From: Marinobacter sp. es.048
GTDB taxonomy: Bacteria > Pseudomonadota > Gammaproteobacteria > Pseudomonadales > Oleiphilaceae
Length of the DNA stretch: 64,000 nt
Direction: 5' to 3'
Assembly (NCBI RefSeq): GCF_900188435.1
Contig: NZ_FYFA01000001.1
Span: forward strand, 496,001 to 560,000
Part shown: in pieces, positions 18,740-25,131 of the stretch
How the letters are laid out: each line of letters starts with the position of its first letter
Position numbering within the stretch: position 1 is the first letter of the stretch
Program-made: the position numbers and the translations under genes
Notes under the pieces: generated by a model
What the model saw: the letters and a program-made list of their open reading frames with translations, nothing else
The model's database searches: none
Told to the model about the DNA's origin: nothing

Positions 18740-20296
18740 TTACAGCAACGGCTCAACCGGCAACAACGAAAACAGATACACCAAAGCCCTCTTGAAGGCG
18801 CCGATGTTGGGCTCATGACGGTGCTCGACAGTTTCCGTGCCGTTGAATGCCAGCCAACGCAGTTCACCCTCGTCGTCCAGCACTACCTCATAGGCCGCCA
18901 GCCTTACCTGCTCGGGAAAGGCCGATTCCAGGGCCTTGGCCAGTTCCCGGCTCCTGATCAGAAAACCCAGCTCGGTGTTCAGATTCGCTGAACGGGGGTC
19001 GAAATTGAAGGAGCCAACAAAAAGCGTCTCGCCATCCACGGCAAAGGTTTTTGCGTGAAGGCTCGCGGCGGAGCTGCCGATAATGCCACCCGGGCTCGGC
19101 TTCCCGCCTTCGCTCTCCGACCTGAATTTGCGCAGCTCGAACAACTCAACCCCGGCCTGTAACAGAGACTTCCGGTATTTCGCATAGCCTGAATGCACGA
19201 GGGCGACATCGTTGGCCTCCAGGGAATTGGTAAGGATCCGCACCTCCACACCGGCGTTTTCAAGGTCGCGGAACAGCTCAACACCACCGTTACCTGGAAC
19301 GAAGTAGGGCGAAACCAGGGTCACGGTCTTTTGGGGTTCACCCAGTGCCAGGGCGAGCTGTTGGCTCAATAGACCCTGCTCTTCTTCGAGTCCCTGGGCC
19401 TTGGCCGGATCGTCGCTCACCATCTCGACCGGCGCCCACACAAAAGCGAGTTCTTGGCCCAGTAGCTCCTTGAAAAACTCTGAATTCTGCAAAGCAGCCA
19501 CAAAGCGCCGGGCTTCATCATTCCGTTCAGCCCCAGCAAGACTGGTTCCCAGGGCATCAAGATCCTCATCACTTGCCTCCGACAACAACCGGTCCACAGG
19601 GTACGCTGACTGACTTGCCCAGTAGCGATCAAAATCCCTGGAGACAAGACCGACCACCGGTCCGATCGCCAGGACATCCAGGTCCGAGAAAAGCGCACCC
19701 CCGCCGACCCCGAAATACTCATCGGCAATATTGCGGCCGCCAATTATGGTGGCCTGGTTGTCAGCCGTGAATGACTTGTTGTGCATCCGGTGGTTCAGGC
19801 GACCAAAGTCGGTCAGAAAGCCAAGGGTCCTGGAACTGCGGATCACGAACGGATTGAATAGTCGAACCTCAACGTTGTCATGGTGATTCAGCGCCGCCAG
19901 CCAGTCGTCCATGCCGGCGATGCCGTTGTCATCCAGAAGCAGTCGAACCCGAACGCCACGCTCGGCCGCCCGATACAGCGAGTACAGAAGCAGCTTGCCG
20001 GTAATATCGTCCCGCCAGATGTAGTACTGAACATCCAGGGAGGTGTCGCTCGCCTCGGCGAGCAACGCGCGAGCCACAAACGCGTCGAGGGGATTCTCCA
20101 GCGTGGCAATGCCACTCAGGCCAGGATGGCTTTTGATTTCGTCACCAACTGCGCGGCCAAGGCGAGTATCTGCCGTCTGCTCCTGAGCAAACGTTTCAGA
20201 CTGTGATCGGTCTTTCAAAGAAGGCAACGCGCAACCTGTCAGCAGACCTGTGAGCACGACAAGCAGGAGAGTGGAGGTGATTCGTCTTTCGATCAT
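18740..20296 (-). CDS. Phospholipase D-like lipoprotein, cardiolipin synthase C-like
   Basis: A 518-residue protein with a lipoprotein signal: MIERRITSTLLLVVLTGLLTGC, lipid-acceptor Cys at 22 followed by ALPS. Two PLD (HKD) domains are intact: HNKSFTADNQATIIGGRN with His172, Lys174 and Asp179, and HAKTFAVDGETLFVGSFNFD in the C-terminal half. The length and the paired HKD motifs fit ClsC/YmdC-type enzymes, which make cardiolipin from phosphatidylglycerol and another phospholipid; a general phospholipase D role cannot be excluded. It is a single gene, transcribed away from the peroxiredoxin. One of the two 15-base shared motifs lies 32 bases upstream of its start, so it might share control with the sulfur genes. 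Confidence 0.85.
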   Translation of the reverse strand: MIERRITSTLLLVVLTGLLTGCALPSLKDRSQSETFAQEQTADTRLGRAVGDEIKSHPGLSGIATLENPLDAFVARALLAEASDTSLDVQYYIWRDDITGKLLLYSLYRAAERGVRVRLLLDDNGIAGMDDWLAALNHHDNVEVRLFNPFVIRSSRTLGFLTDFGRLNHRMHNKSFTADNQATIIGGRNIADEYFGVGGGALFSDLDVLAIGPVVGLVSRDFDRYWASQSAYPVDRLLSEASDEDLDALGTSLAGAERNDEARRFVAALQNSEFFKELLGQELAFVWAPVEMVSDDPAKAQGLEEEQGLLSQQLALALGEPQKTVTLVSPYFVPGNGGVELFRDLENAGVEVRILTNSLEANDVALVHSGYAKYRKSLLQAGVELFELRKFRSESEGGKPSPGGIIGSSAASLHAKTFAVDGETLFVGSFNFDPRSANLNTELGFLIRSRELAKALESAFPEQVRLAAYEVVLDDEGELRWLAFNGTETVEHRHEPNIGAFKRALVYLFSLLPVEPLL

Positions 20297-20327
20297 TGTC
20301 TCAATGAGCCATCACGTCAGTAGTCAA

Positions 20328-20342
20328 TCAATTGGAAGCATG
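20328..20342 (+). promoter_or_regulatory. 15-base motif shared with the 23524 site
   Basis: TCAATTGGAAGCATG on the plus strand, 200 bases before the peroxiredoxin start. The exact same 15 bases occur on the minus strand at 23524-23538 upstream of the metallo-hydrolase, pointing the same way relative to that gene. It may be a binding site for a shared regulator. Confidence 0.4.
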
Positions 20343-20442
20343 GCACAAAAAACTCGCTTAACACGCTCCAAGCTCTCGGTCGCGAAAGATTGCGCATTCA
20401 ATAGCTATCATCGCAGCTTCAATTCGTTAAGCCTATTTGTTC

Positions 20443-20461
20443 TATAGATATAACTATATTG
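20443..20461 (+). promoter_or_regulatory. TATAG/CTATA inverted-repeat site upstream of the peroxiredoxin
   Basis: TATAG at 20443-20447 and CTATA at 20454-20458 form an inverted repeat. The right part, TATAACTATATTG (20449-20461), matches 12 of 13 bases with the site at 21258 before the rhodanese gene. It ends 81 bases before the peroxiredoxin ATG, a place suited to a promoter or operator. A further ATAGCTAT palindrome is at 20401-20408. Confidence 0.45.
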
Positions 20462-20542
20462 GCTAATGTCTTCTGACGGGTTATTGTTACTTGGACATCA
20501 AGAGGCAATCCGCCTCCAGCAAAACCCGACAGGAGATTCATC

Positions 20543-21169
20543 ATGAGTTTATTGCTTGGCTCTACCGCCCCGAACTTCACCATCGACAGTACCGCCGGCC
20601 AGATCAACTTCCACGACTGGGCAGGTGATTCCTGGGTATTTTTCTTCAGCCACCCGGCCGACTTTACCCCGGTATGCACCACTGAGATGGGTCGCACGGC
20701 TCAGCTGGCGAAAGAATTCGAAGCCCGCAACGTGAAGCCCCTGGGTCTGTCCACCGATACCGTGGAAGAGCACGTCAAGTGGATTGAAGACGTCAACGAC
20801 ACCCAGAACTGTGACCTGCAGTTCCCGATCGTGGCCGACGCCGATCACAAAGTGGCCGAGCTGTATGAAATGATCCACGCGGGTGAGAGCGAAACCGCAG
20901 CCGTGCGAAGTGTGTTCATCATCGACCCGGACAAGAAGATCCGTCTGACCATGACCTACCCGATGGCCGTAGGCCGTAACTTTGACGAGATCCTCCGGGT
21001 TATCGATGCCCTGCAAACTGGCGATGCCAACAAGGTTGCCCTGCCGGCCGACTGGCGCAAGGGTGACGATGTGATCATTCCGCCCTCCATTTCCAACGAG
21101 GAAGCGAAAGGCCTGTTCCCGCAGGGTTGGAACGAGATCCGTCCGTACCTCCGCACCACCAAGCTTTAA
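20543..21169 (+). CDS. Peroxiredoxin, 1-Cys (Prx6) class
   Basis: Reduces peroxides with a reactive Cys. The 208 residues and the long C-terminal domain fit the Prx6/AhpC-like 1-Cys subfamily. The peroxidatic loop is HPADFTPVCTTEMG with Cys45, and the supporting residues Pro38, Thr42 and a downstream Arg (AAVRSVFIIDPDKKIR) are present. DWRKGDDVIIPPSISNEEAK and the ending PQGWNEIRPYLRTTKL are subfamily hallmarks. The ATG follows ACAGGAGATTC. It leads the sulfur cluster, and persulfides as well as H2O2 are plausible substrates, but that part is inference from context. A strong terminator follows at 21191. Confidence 0.94.
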   Translation: MSLLLGSTAPNFTIDSTAGQINFHDWAGDSWVFFFSHPADFTPVCTTEMGRTAQLAKEFEARNVKPLGLSTDTVEEHVKWIEDVNDTQNCDLQFPIVADADHKVAELYEMIHAGESETAAVRSVFIIDPDKKIRLTMTYPMAVGRNFDEILRVIDALQTGDANKVALPADWRKGDDVIIPPSISNEEAKGLFPQGWNEIRPYLRTTKL

Positions 21170-21190
21170 TCTGGTTCGCGGGTAAACAAA

Positions 21191-21221
21191 GGGGGCTTGC
21201 CGTTTGGCGGGCCCCCTTTTT
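21191..21221 (+). terminator. Rho-independent terminator after the peroxiredoxin
   Basis: GGGGGC (21191-21196) pairs with GCCCCC (21211-21216), the stem extending inward through TTGCC/GGCGG with two G-U pairs to a GTTT loop, then TTTTT. It is 22 bases after the stop codon. Confidence 0.85.
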
Positions 21222-21226
21222 GCGGT

Positions 21227-21240
21227 TTGATCTCGATCAA
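21227..21240 (+). promoter_or_regulatory. FNR/ANR-type box upstream of the rhodanese gene
   Basis: TTGATCTCGATCAA is a perfect match to the TTGAT-N4-ATCAA consensus of FNR/ANR/DNR regulators. It is centred about 106 bases before the rhodanese ATG, with the TATAACTCTATTG site 17 bases further on, a spacing at which a class II activated promoter is possible. It implies control by oxygen limitation or nitric oxide. Confidence 0.65.
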
Positions 21241-21257
21241 GCCAACGCCTACATGCT

Positions 21258-21270
21258 TATAACTCTATTG
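21258..21270 (+). promoter_or_regulatory. TATAACTCTATTG site before the rhodanese gene
   Basis: It differs from the 20449-20461 site by a single base and lies 70 bases before the ATG at 21340. Its first six bases could also serve as a -10 box, so operator and promoter readings are both open. Confidence 0.4.
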
Positions 21271-21339
21271 AGGGTGGCGGTCATACAGGCGTATGTTGAA
21301 GAAAGAATAGGGGCCACCCGAATTCAGGAGAAAACCATC

Positions 21340-21885
21340 ATGAAACAGATACTCACAGCCCTGCTTGCCACTTTCGCCATTGGCTTCAGCGCCCAGGCGG
21401 AAGAAGCGCTATCCCTCACCCCACAGGAAACCTATAACATGGTTCAGAAGCAGGGGGACCAACTCCTGTTTGTGGATGTCCGGGATCCGGTGGAAATCAT
21501 GTTTATCGGCTTTACCGACGTTATAGACAAGAATATCCCGTTCAAGCTCGCCGATCGCTCCGACTTTCTTGCTGACAAGGGCCGATTTGCCATGAACACC
21601 AATCCGGAGTTCGCGGCGCAGGTAGAAACAGCTCTCAAAGAAAAAGGCCTTAGCAAGGATGACCTGGTCATCACCATGTGCCGCTCGGGTTCCAGCCGTG
21701 GCAAGCCGAGCGCGGAATACCTGCTGGAACGCGGCTTCACCAATGTGAAGTACATTGACCACGGCTTTCAGGGAAGTGGCGCCAAAGAAGGCGAAAAGAA
21801 AGGCATGAGAATTGTAAATGGCTGGCAGAACGAGGGTCTGCCATGGTCCATGACGCTCAACCCCGAGAAGATCTATCGTCCTTGA
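21340..21885 (+). CDS. Exported rhodanese-domain protein
   Basis: A 181-residue periplasmic sulfurtransferase-like protein. It has a signal peptide, MKQILTALLATFAIGFSAQA, then one rhodanese domain. DVRDPVEIMF is the CH2-like entry, and the active loop is VITMCRSGSSRGKPSAEYLL with catalytic Cys114, an intact CRxGxxR loop that favours sulfur rather than phosphate transfer. I use the ATG at 21340 because CAGGAG precedes it and the signal peptide starts there; the open frame reaches back to 21127 inside the peroxiredoxin. Flanked by prx and dsrE-like genes, it could pass sulfane sulfur in the periplasm. An FNR/ANR box lies upstream and a bidirectional terminator follows. Confidence 0.9.
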   Translation: MKQILTALLATFAIGFSAQAEEALSLTPQETYNMVQKQGDQLLFVDVRDPVEIMFIGFTDVIDKNIPFKLADRSDFLADKGRFAMNTNPEFAAQVETALKEKGLSKDDLVITMCRSGSSRGKPSAEYLLERGFTNVKYIDHGFQGSGAKEGEKKGMRIVNGWQNEGLPWSMTLNPEKIYRP

Positions 21886-21898
21886 GTCGGATGTAAAC

Positions 21899-21926
21899 GC
21901 CCGGGGTCAATGGACCCCGGGCTTTT
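21899..21926. terminator. Bidirectional terminator between rhodanese and DsrE-like genes
   Basis: GCCCGGGGTC (21899-21908) pairs perfectly with GACCCCGGGC (21913-21922) around an AATG loop, followed by TTTT. It sits between two convergent stop codons 46 bases apart and can serve the rhodanese gene, and perhaps the DsrE-like gene from the other side. Confidence 0.85.
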
Positions 21927-21930
21927 AAAC

Positions 21931-22374
21931 TCAGAAGGTAAAGGTACGTATCTTCGAATTCAGCATCTGGCCGGCCATTTCCGGCGGCATGGCAACGCCT
22001 ACGCCGTCAGTCAGATCGTCCTTTCCATAATCACTGTTCGGAAGATACAGCGCACAGACTTTCGCTTCGCCACCCTGCTTGAGCAGGCCACGCAGCATCT
22101 GCCCCGGAGTTACATCCTTTGGCTTGAGAGCCGGTGCTTCGTAAGATTTCAGCGCCAGATCACCGGCTTTGTCGCACAGCAGCACGTTTACCTTGGCTCC
22201 TTGCTGGGCCATGGTGTTCGAAAGCACCATCGCCATGCCCTGGGTCTGCAGCGAATCGCTGGACAGGATCACCAGCACTTCTTCGACACCGCCTTTGTGA
22301 CTGTCGGCGTGAACACTGAAAGGTACGGCTGCAATCAGCGCAGCGGCGGCGATGGCTTTGATTGATTTGATCAT
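21931..22374 (-). CDS. Exported DsrE-family protein
   Basis: A 147-residue protein with a signal peptide (MIKSIKAIAAAALIAAVPFS, cleavage after VHA) and a DsrE/DsrF-like fold: VEEVLVILSSDSLQTQGMAM, then NTMAQQGAKVNVLLCDKAGD with one Cys, then GEAKVCALYLPNSDYG with a second Cys. Cytoplasmic DsrE proteins relay persulfide sulfur; a periplasmic form next to an exported rhodanese would do so outside the cytoplasm, which is inference. The ATG at 22374 has AAAAGGAG ahead of it; the frame is open to 22413. It follows the metallo-hydrolase on the same strand but a terminator lies between, so it may have its own promoter near the palindrome at 22443. Confidence 0.85.
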   Translation of the reverse strand: MIKSIKAIAAAALIAAVPFSVHADSHKGGVEEVLVILSSDSLQTQGMAMVLSNTMAQQGAKVNVLLCDKAGDLALKSYEAPALKPKDVTPGQMLRGLLKQGGEAKVCALYLPNSDYGKDDLTDGVGVAMPPEMAGQMLNSKIRTFTF

Positions 22375-22442
22375 AGGGAAAACTCCTTTTTGGTTGATCG
22401 AAAGACTCCGCATCCAATGTATCTCGCCAGGATGCAGCCTTC

Positions 22443-22457
22443 AGTGACAAAGTCACT
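22443..22457. promoter_or_regulatory. Perfect inverted repeat upstream of the DsrE-like gene
   Basis: AGTGAC-AAA-GTCACT, 6-base arms with a 3-base centre, 69 bases before the DsrE-like start and after the metallo-hydrolase terminator. The size and symmetry suit a dimeric repressor or activator site. I cannot name the regulator. Confidence 0.4.
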
Positions 22458-22489
22458 TAACCCGGTCAAATGATGTTTGTTCAGCCGAT

Positions 22490-22516
22490 AAAAAAGCCGG
22501 GCTCTCTCGGCCCGGC
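22490..22516 (-). terminator. Rho-independent terminator of the metallo-hydrolase gene
   Basis: GCCGGGC (22496-22502) and GCCCGGC (22510-22516) form the stem with a 7-base loop. On the minus strand the hairpin is followed by TTTTT. It begins 28 bases after the metallo-hydrolase stop. Confidence 0.8.
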
Positions 22517-22544
22517 AAAGGGGTTGTTTGCTCAATCTCCAGGT

Positions 22545-23453
22545 TTATTCCCAGGCGGCACCCTCAAGTGCATCCAACGGAATCTTCAAGTACCGTTTGC
22601 CGTTGGCTTCGGGCTCCGGAAGCCGTCCTCCACGTGTATTGACCTGCAGAGCATGCAGAATCAACTTCGGCATCGGTAGTTCACTGTCCCGGGTATTTCG
22701 AAGTTCCACGTACTCTGCTTCCGAGGTCTCAGCCAGATGCTTGTTGGCCTGCTTCTGCTCTCCAACTGTGCTTTCCCATTCGGGTTCACGGCCACCGGGC
22801 ATGTAGTCGTGGCCGGTGAACAGCCGCGTCTCATCCGGCAGGGCGAGGATGGCCTGGATGGAATCCCACAGTTGATGGGCGTCTCCACCGGGAAAGTCCG
22901 CTCGGGCGGTGCCGAAATCCGGCTGGAAAATAGTGTCGTGCACAAAGGCCGCATCGCCAATCACATAGGTGACAGAAGCGAGGGTATGTCCCGGCGAAAA
23001 CATCACACGGCCCTGGAGGTTACCAACCCGGAACTCGTCGCCGGCCCGGAACAAATGGTCCCACTGTGAGCCGTCGGCGGGAAAATCAGGCCAGTTATAG
23101 ATACCTTTCCATAACTCCTGAACGCCGGTGACATAGCCACCGATGGCAGTCGGAGCGCCGGTCTTCTCTTTCAGGTACTGGGCTGCCGAGAAATGGTCGG
23201 CGTGCGGATGGGTATCCAGGACCCACTCCACTTCAAAGCCCTGTCCGCGCACATAGTCCAGGAGTTCGTCAGCATGGTATGTCGCCGTTGCGCCGGACTT
23301 TTCATCGTAATCCAGTACCGGATCAATGATGGCACACTGTTTTGTCTCCGGATCACTGACCACGTATTGGACACTGAACGTGCGAGAGTCGAAAAAACCA
23401 GCCACATCCGGAGTGCCGCCGTGTTTTGCAGGTGATTGCTGGAATGTCCTCAT
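22545..23453 (-). CDS. MBL-fold metallo-hydrolase, Blh/persulfide dioxygenase-like
   Basis: A 302-residue protein of the glyoxalase II-like metallo-beta-lactamase fold. Metal ligands are in THPHADHFSAAQYL (residues 81-94; the HxHxDH motif is His82, His84, Asp86, His87), SPGHTLASVTYVIGDAAFVH and LFTGHDYMPGG. It resembles the Blh proteins found beside BigR-regulated sulfide genes and the ETHE1-type persulfide dioxygenases, which oxidise glutathione persulfide to sulfite; the two groups cannot be fully separated by eye. The ATG has CTTTAGGAGGACGC ahead of it. It is divergent from the SQR gene across 281 bases, so the pair could convert sulfide to persulfide and then to sulfite. A terminator follows it. 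Confidence 0.85.
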   Translation of the reverse strand: MRTFQQSPAKHGGTPDVAGFFDSRTFSVQYVVSDPETKQCAIIDPVLDYDEKSGATATYHADELLDYVRGQGFEVEWVLDTHPHADHFSAAQYLKEKTGAPTAIGGYVTGVQELWKGIYNWPDFPADGSQWDHLFRAGDEFRVGNLQGRVMFSPGHTLASVTYVIGDAAFVHDTIFQPDFGTARADFPGGDAHQLWDSIQAILALPDETRLFTGHDYMPGGREPEWESTVGEQKQANKHLAETSEAEYVELRNTRDSELPMPKLILHALQVNTRGGRLPEPEANGKRYLKIPLDALEGAAWE

Positions 23454-23506
23454 AAGTGCGTCCTCCTAAAGGTTGAAAACGCGTGATTGCTTAACTTGGT
23501 TATTAG

Positions 23507-23518
23507 CATATAGCTATA
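23507..23518 (-). promoter_or_regulatory. TATAGCTATA palindrome upstream of the metallo-hydrolase
   Basis: On the minus strand TATAGCTATATG, matching 10 of 12 bases with the 20449 site. The central TATAGCTATA (23509-23518) is a perfect palindrome, 54 bases before the metallo-hydrolase ATG. Confidence 0.4.
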
Positions 23519-23523
23519 AGATT

Positions 23524-23538
23524 CATGCTTCCAATTGA
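23524..23538 (-). promoter_or_regulatory. 15-base motif shared with the 20328 site
   Basis: On the minus strand TCAATTGGAAGCATG, identical to 20328-20342. It is five bases upstream of the TATAGCTATA palindrome and 70 bases before the metallo-hydrolase start. Confidence 0.4.
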
Positions 23539-23604
23539 GGTGATCCATGGCATCAATGCCCAAAAGCTAACACAACAGGGTTTTTGATTATAATTATCTA
23601 AGTT

Positions 23605-23614
23605 TATAGCTCTG
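23605..23614 (+). promoter_or_regulatory. Weaker TATAGCTCTG site upstream of SQR
   Basis: Shares TATA(A/G)CTCT with the 21258 site and lies 121 bases before the SQR start. A degenerate FNR-like TTGAC-ATAT-CTCAA is at 23680-23693, 41 bases before the ATG. Both are weaker than the other sites. Confidence 0.25.
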
Positions 23615-23734
23615 CACTTGAGCTCCTGCTCGTAATATTCTTATTTAGTCTAACGATAGAACCTATTGTTTGGTACGCTTTGACATATCTCAAGCTCACT
23701 CGCACACAGCAAACAAAGACAAGAGGTTCGAGGC

Positions 23735-25003
23735 ATGATTACCAGCACCACCGCCACAGGCAACGTTAAAACTCACACCGTCGTAATCGTGGGCGGCGGG
23801 GCAGCCGGTATATCGGTGGCATCGAGCATCCACAAACGGGATAGCACTATCGACATCGCCATCGTCGAACCAGCTACCCAACACCACTACCAGCCCGGCT
23901 GGACCATGGTGGGAGGGGGCGTCTTCCGGCCCGAGGTCACCTCCAAACCCATGTCAAAAGTCATGCCAAGGTTCGTGTCCTGGTATCAGCAACCAGTGAC
24001 CGCCATCGACCAGGACAACAACCAGGTTACGCTTGGTGATGGTTCTTTCATGGCCTACAAAGCCCTGGTGCTTGCCCCCGGCCTGGAACTGAACTGGGGC
24101 GGCATCGAAGGCCTGGAAGAGGCACTGGGCTCCAATGGGGTCACCTCCAATTATCGCGAAGGCATGGCAAGCTACACCTGGGACATGGTTCAGCGGCTCA
24201 AGAAAGGCCGGGCCCTGTTCAGCCAGCCGCCAATGCCAATCAAGTGTGCCGGCGCGCCCCAGAAAGCCATGTATTTGTCTGCCGATTACTGGCTCAAACA
24301 CGGCGTTCTGGACAACGTGGACATTCAGTTTCATAACGCCGGCGCCGTTCTGTTTGGTGTCGCCGATTACGTCCCGGCCCTGGAGGCCTACATTGAAAAA
24401 TACGGCATTGACCTGAATTTCCAGAGCACTCTGGTTGCCGTGAACGGCCCCTCGAAGACAGCGATATTTCGATCAACCGATGGCGAGGGCAACAGCCAGG
24501 AGCGCGAAGTAAGCTTCGATATGCTGCACGCCGTGCCACCGCAGCGGGCACCAAAGCTTATCCGGGAATCTGCCCTGGCCAATGACGGCGGCTGGCTGGA
24601 TCTTGAAGACGACACCCTGCGCCATAAAACCTACCCCAATATCTTTGGACTTGGGGACGTGAGCGGAACCGGCAACGCGAAAACCGCTGCTGCAGTTCGC
24701 AAGCAGGCACCGGTGGTCGCCGAAAACCTGGTGGCCACGCTCCGAAACCAGCCGCTTGAAGCCGCCTACCTGGGCTATGGCTCCTGCCCGCTGACGGTGG
24801 AGAACGGCAAGATCGTGCTGGCAGAATTCGGCTATGGCGGAGTACTCCAGCCCAGCTTCCCGAAATGGATCAACGATGGCACCAAGGCCACCCGGGCCGC
24901 CTGGTGGTTGAAGGCCAAGCAGCTGCCAACGCTTTACTGGCACGGGATGCTGAAGGGGCACGAGTGGTTGGCCAAGCCGGCACCGCGCTCAACCGGGCAG
25001 TAG
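23735..25003 (+). CDS. sqr: Sulfide:quinone oxidoreductase-like flavoprotein
   Basis: FAD enzyme of 422 residues that would oxidise sulfide to persulfide/sulfane sulfur and pass electrons to quinone at the inner membrane. The N-terminal dinucleotide fold is TVVIVGGGAAGISVASSI (about 15-32). Two Cys of the SQR type are present: PIKCAGAPQKAMYLSADYW with Cys171, and YGSCPLTVENGKIVLAEFGY near residue 350. NIFGLGDVSGTGNAKTAAAV is the second FAD-binding motif. The HHYQPGWTMVGGG opening is typical of the mitochondrial-like (type II) SQR group. It is divergent from the metallo-hydrolase. The name is supported by the Cys pair and context; other flavoprotein reductases of this family lack both. Confidence 0.88.
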   Translation: MITSTTATGNVKTHTVVIVGGGAAGISVASSIHKRDSTIDIAIVEPATQHHYQPGWTMVGGGVFRPEVTSKPMSKVMPRFVSWYQQPVTAIDQDNNQVTLGDGSFMAYKALVLAPGLELNWGGIEGLEEALGSNGVTSNYREGMASYTWDMVQRLKKGRALFSQPPMPIKCAGAPQKAMYLSADYWLKHGVLDNVDIQFHNAGAVLFGVADYVPALEAYIEKYGIDLNFQSTLVAVNGPSKTAIFRSTDGEGNSQEREVSFDMLHAVPPQRAPKLIRESALANDGGWLDLEDDTLRHKTYPNIFGLGDVSGTGNAKTAAAVRKQAPVVAENLVATLRNQPLEAAYLGYGSCPLTVENGKIVLAEFGYGGVLQPSFPKWINDGTKATRAAWWLKAKQLPTLYWHGMLKGHEWLAKPAPRSTGQ

Positions 25004-25090
25004 CCCCCGACAAAGCTGGCCAAAGTCGAAAAATCCCCTCATAGTGTGAGAGATGGGGCGGCATACGAACCAGCTCCACGAACTGGTGGT

Positions 25091-25115
25091 AAGGTTCAGA
25101 TAAACGCTGAACCTT
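25091..25115 (+). terminator. Hairpin between SQR and the GAF-GGDEF-EAL gene
   Basis: AAGGTTCAG (25091-25099) pairs perfectly with CTGAACCTT (25107-25115) around a 7-base loop, ending 16 bases before the next ATG. Only two T follow, so it may be a weak terminator of SQR or a leader structure that covers the region just ahead of the CGGAGG ribosome site. Confidence 0.4.
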
Positions 25116-25131
25116 GTTCGGAGGCTGGCCA

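Noticed and set aside
20341..20357. TGGCAC at 20341 as a sigma-54 promoter
   Set aside because: The second element is not TTGC at the required 5-base spacing, so a sigma-54 promoter is not supported.
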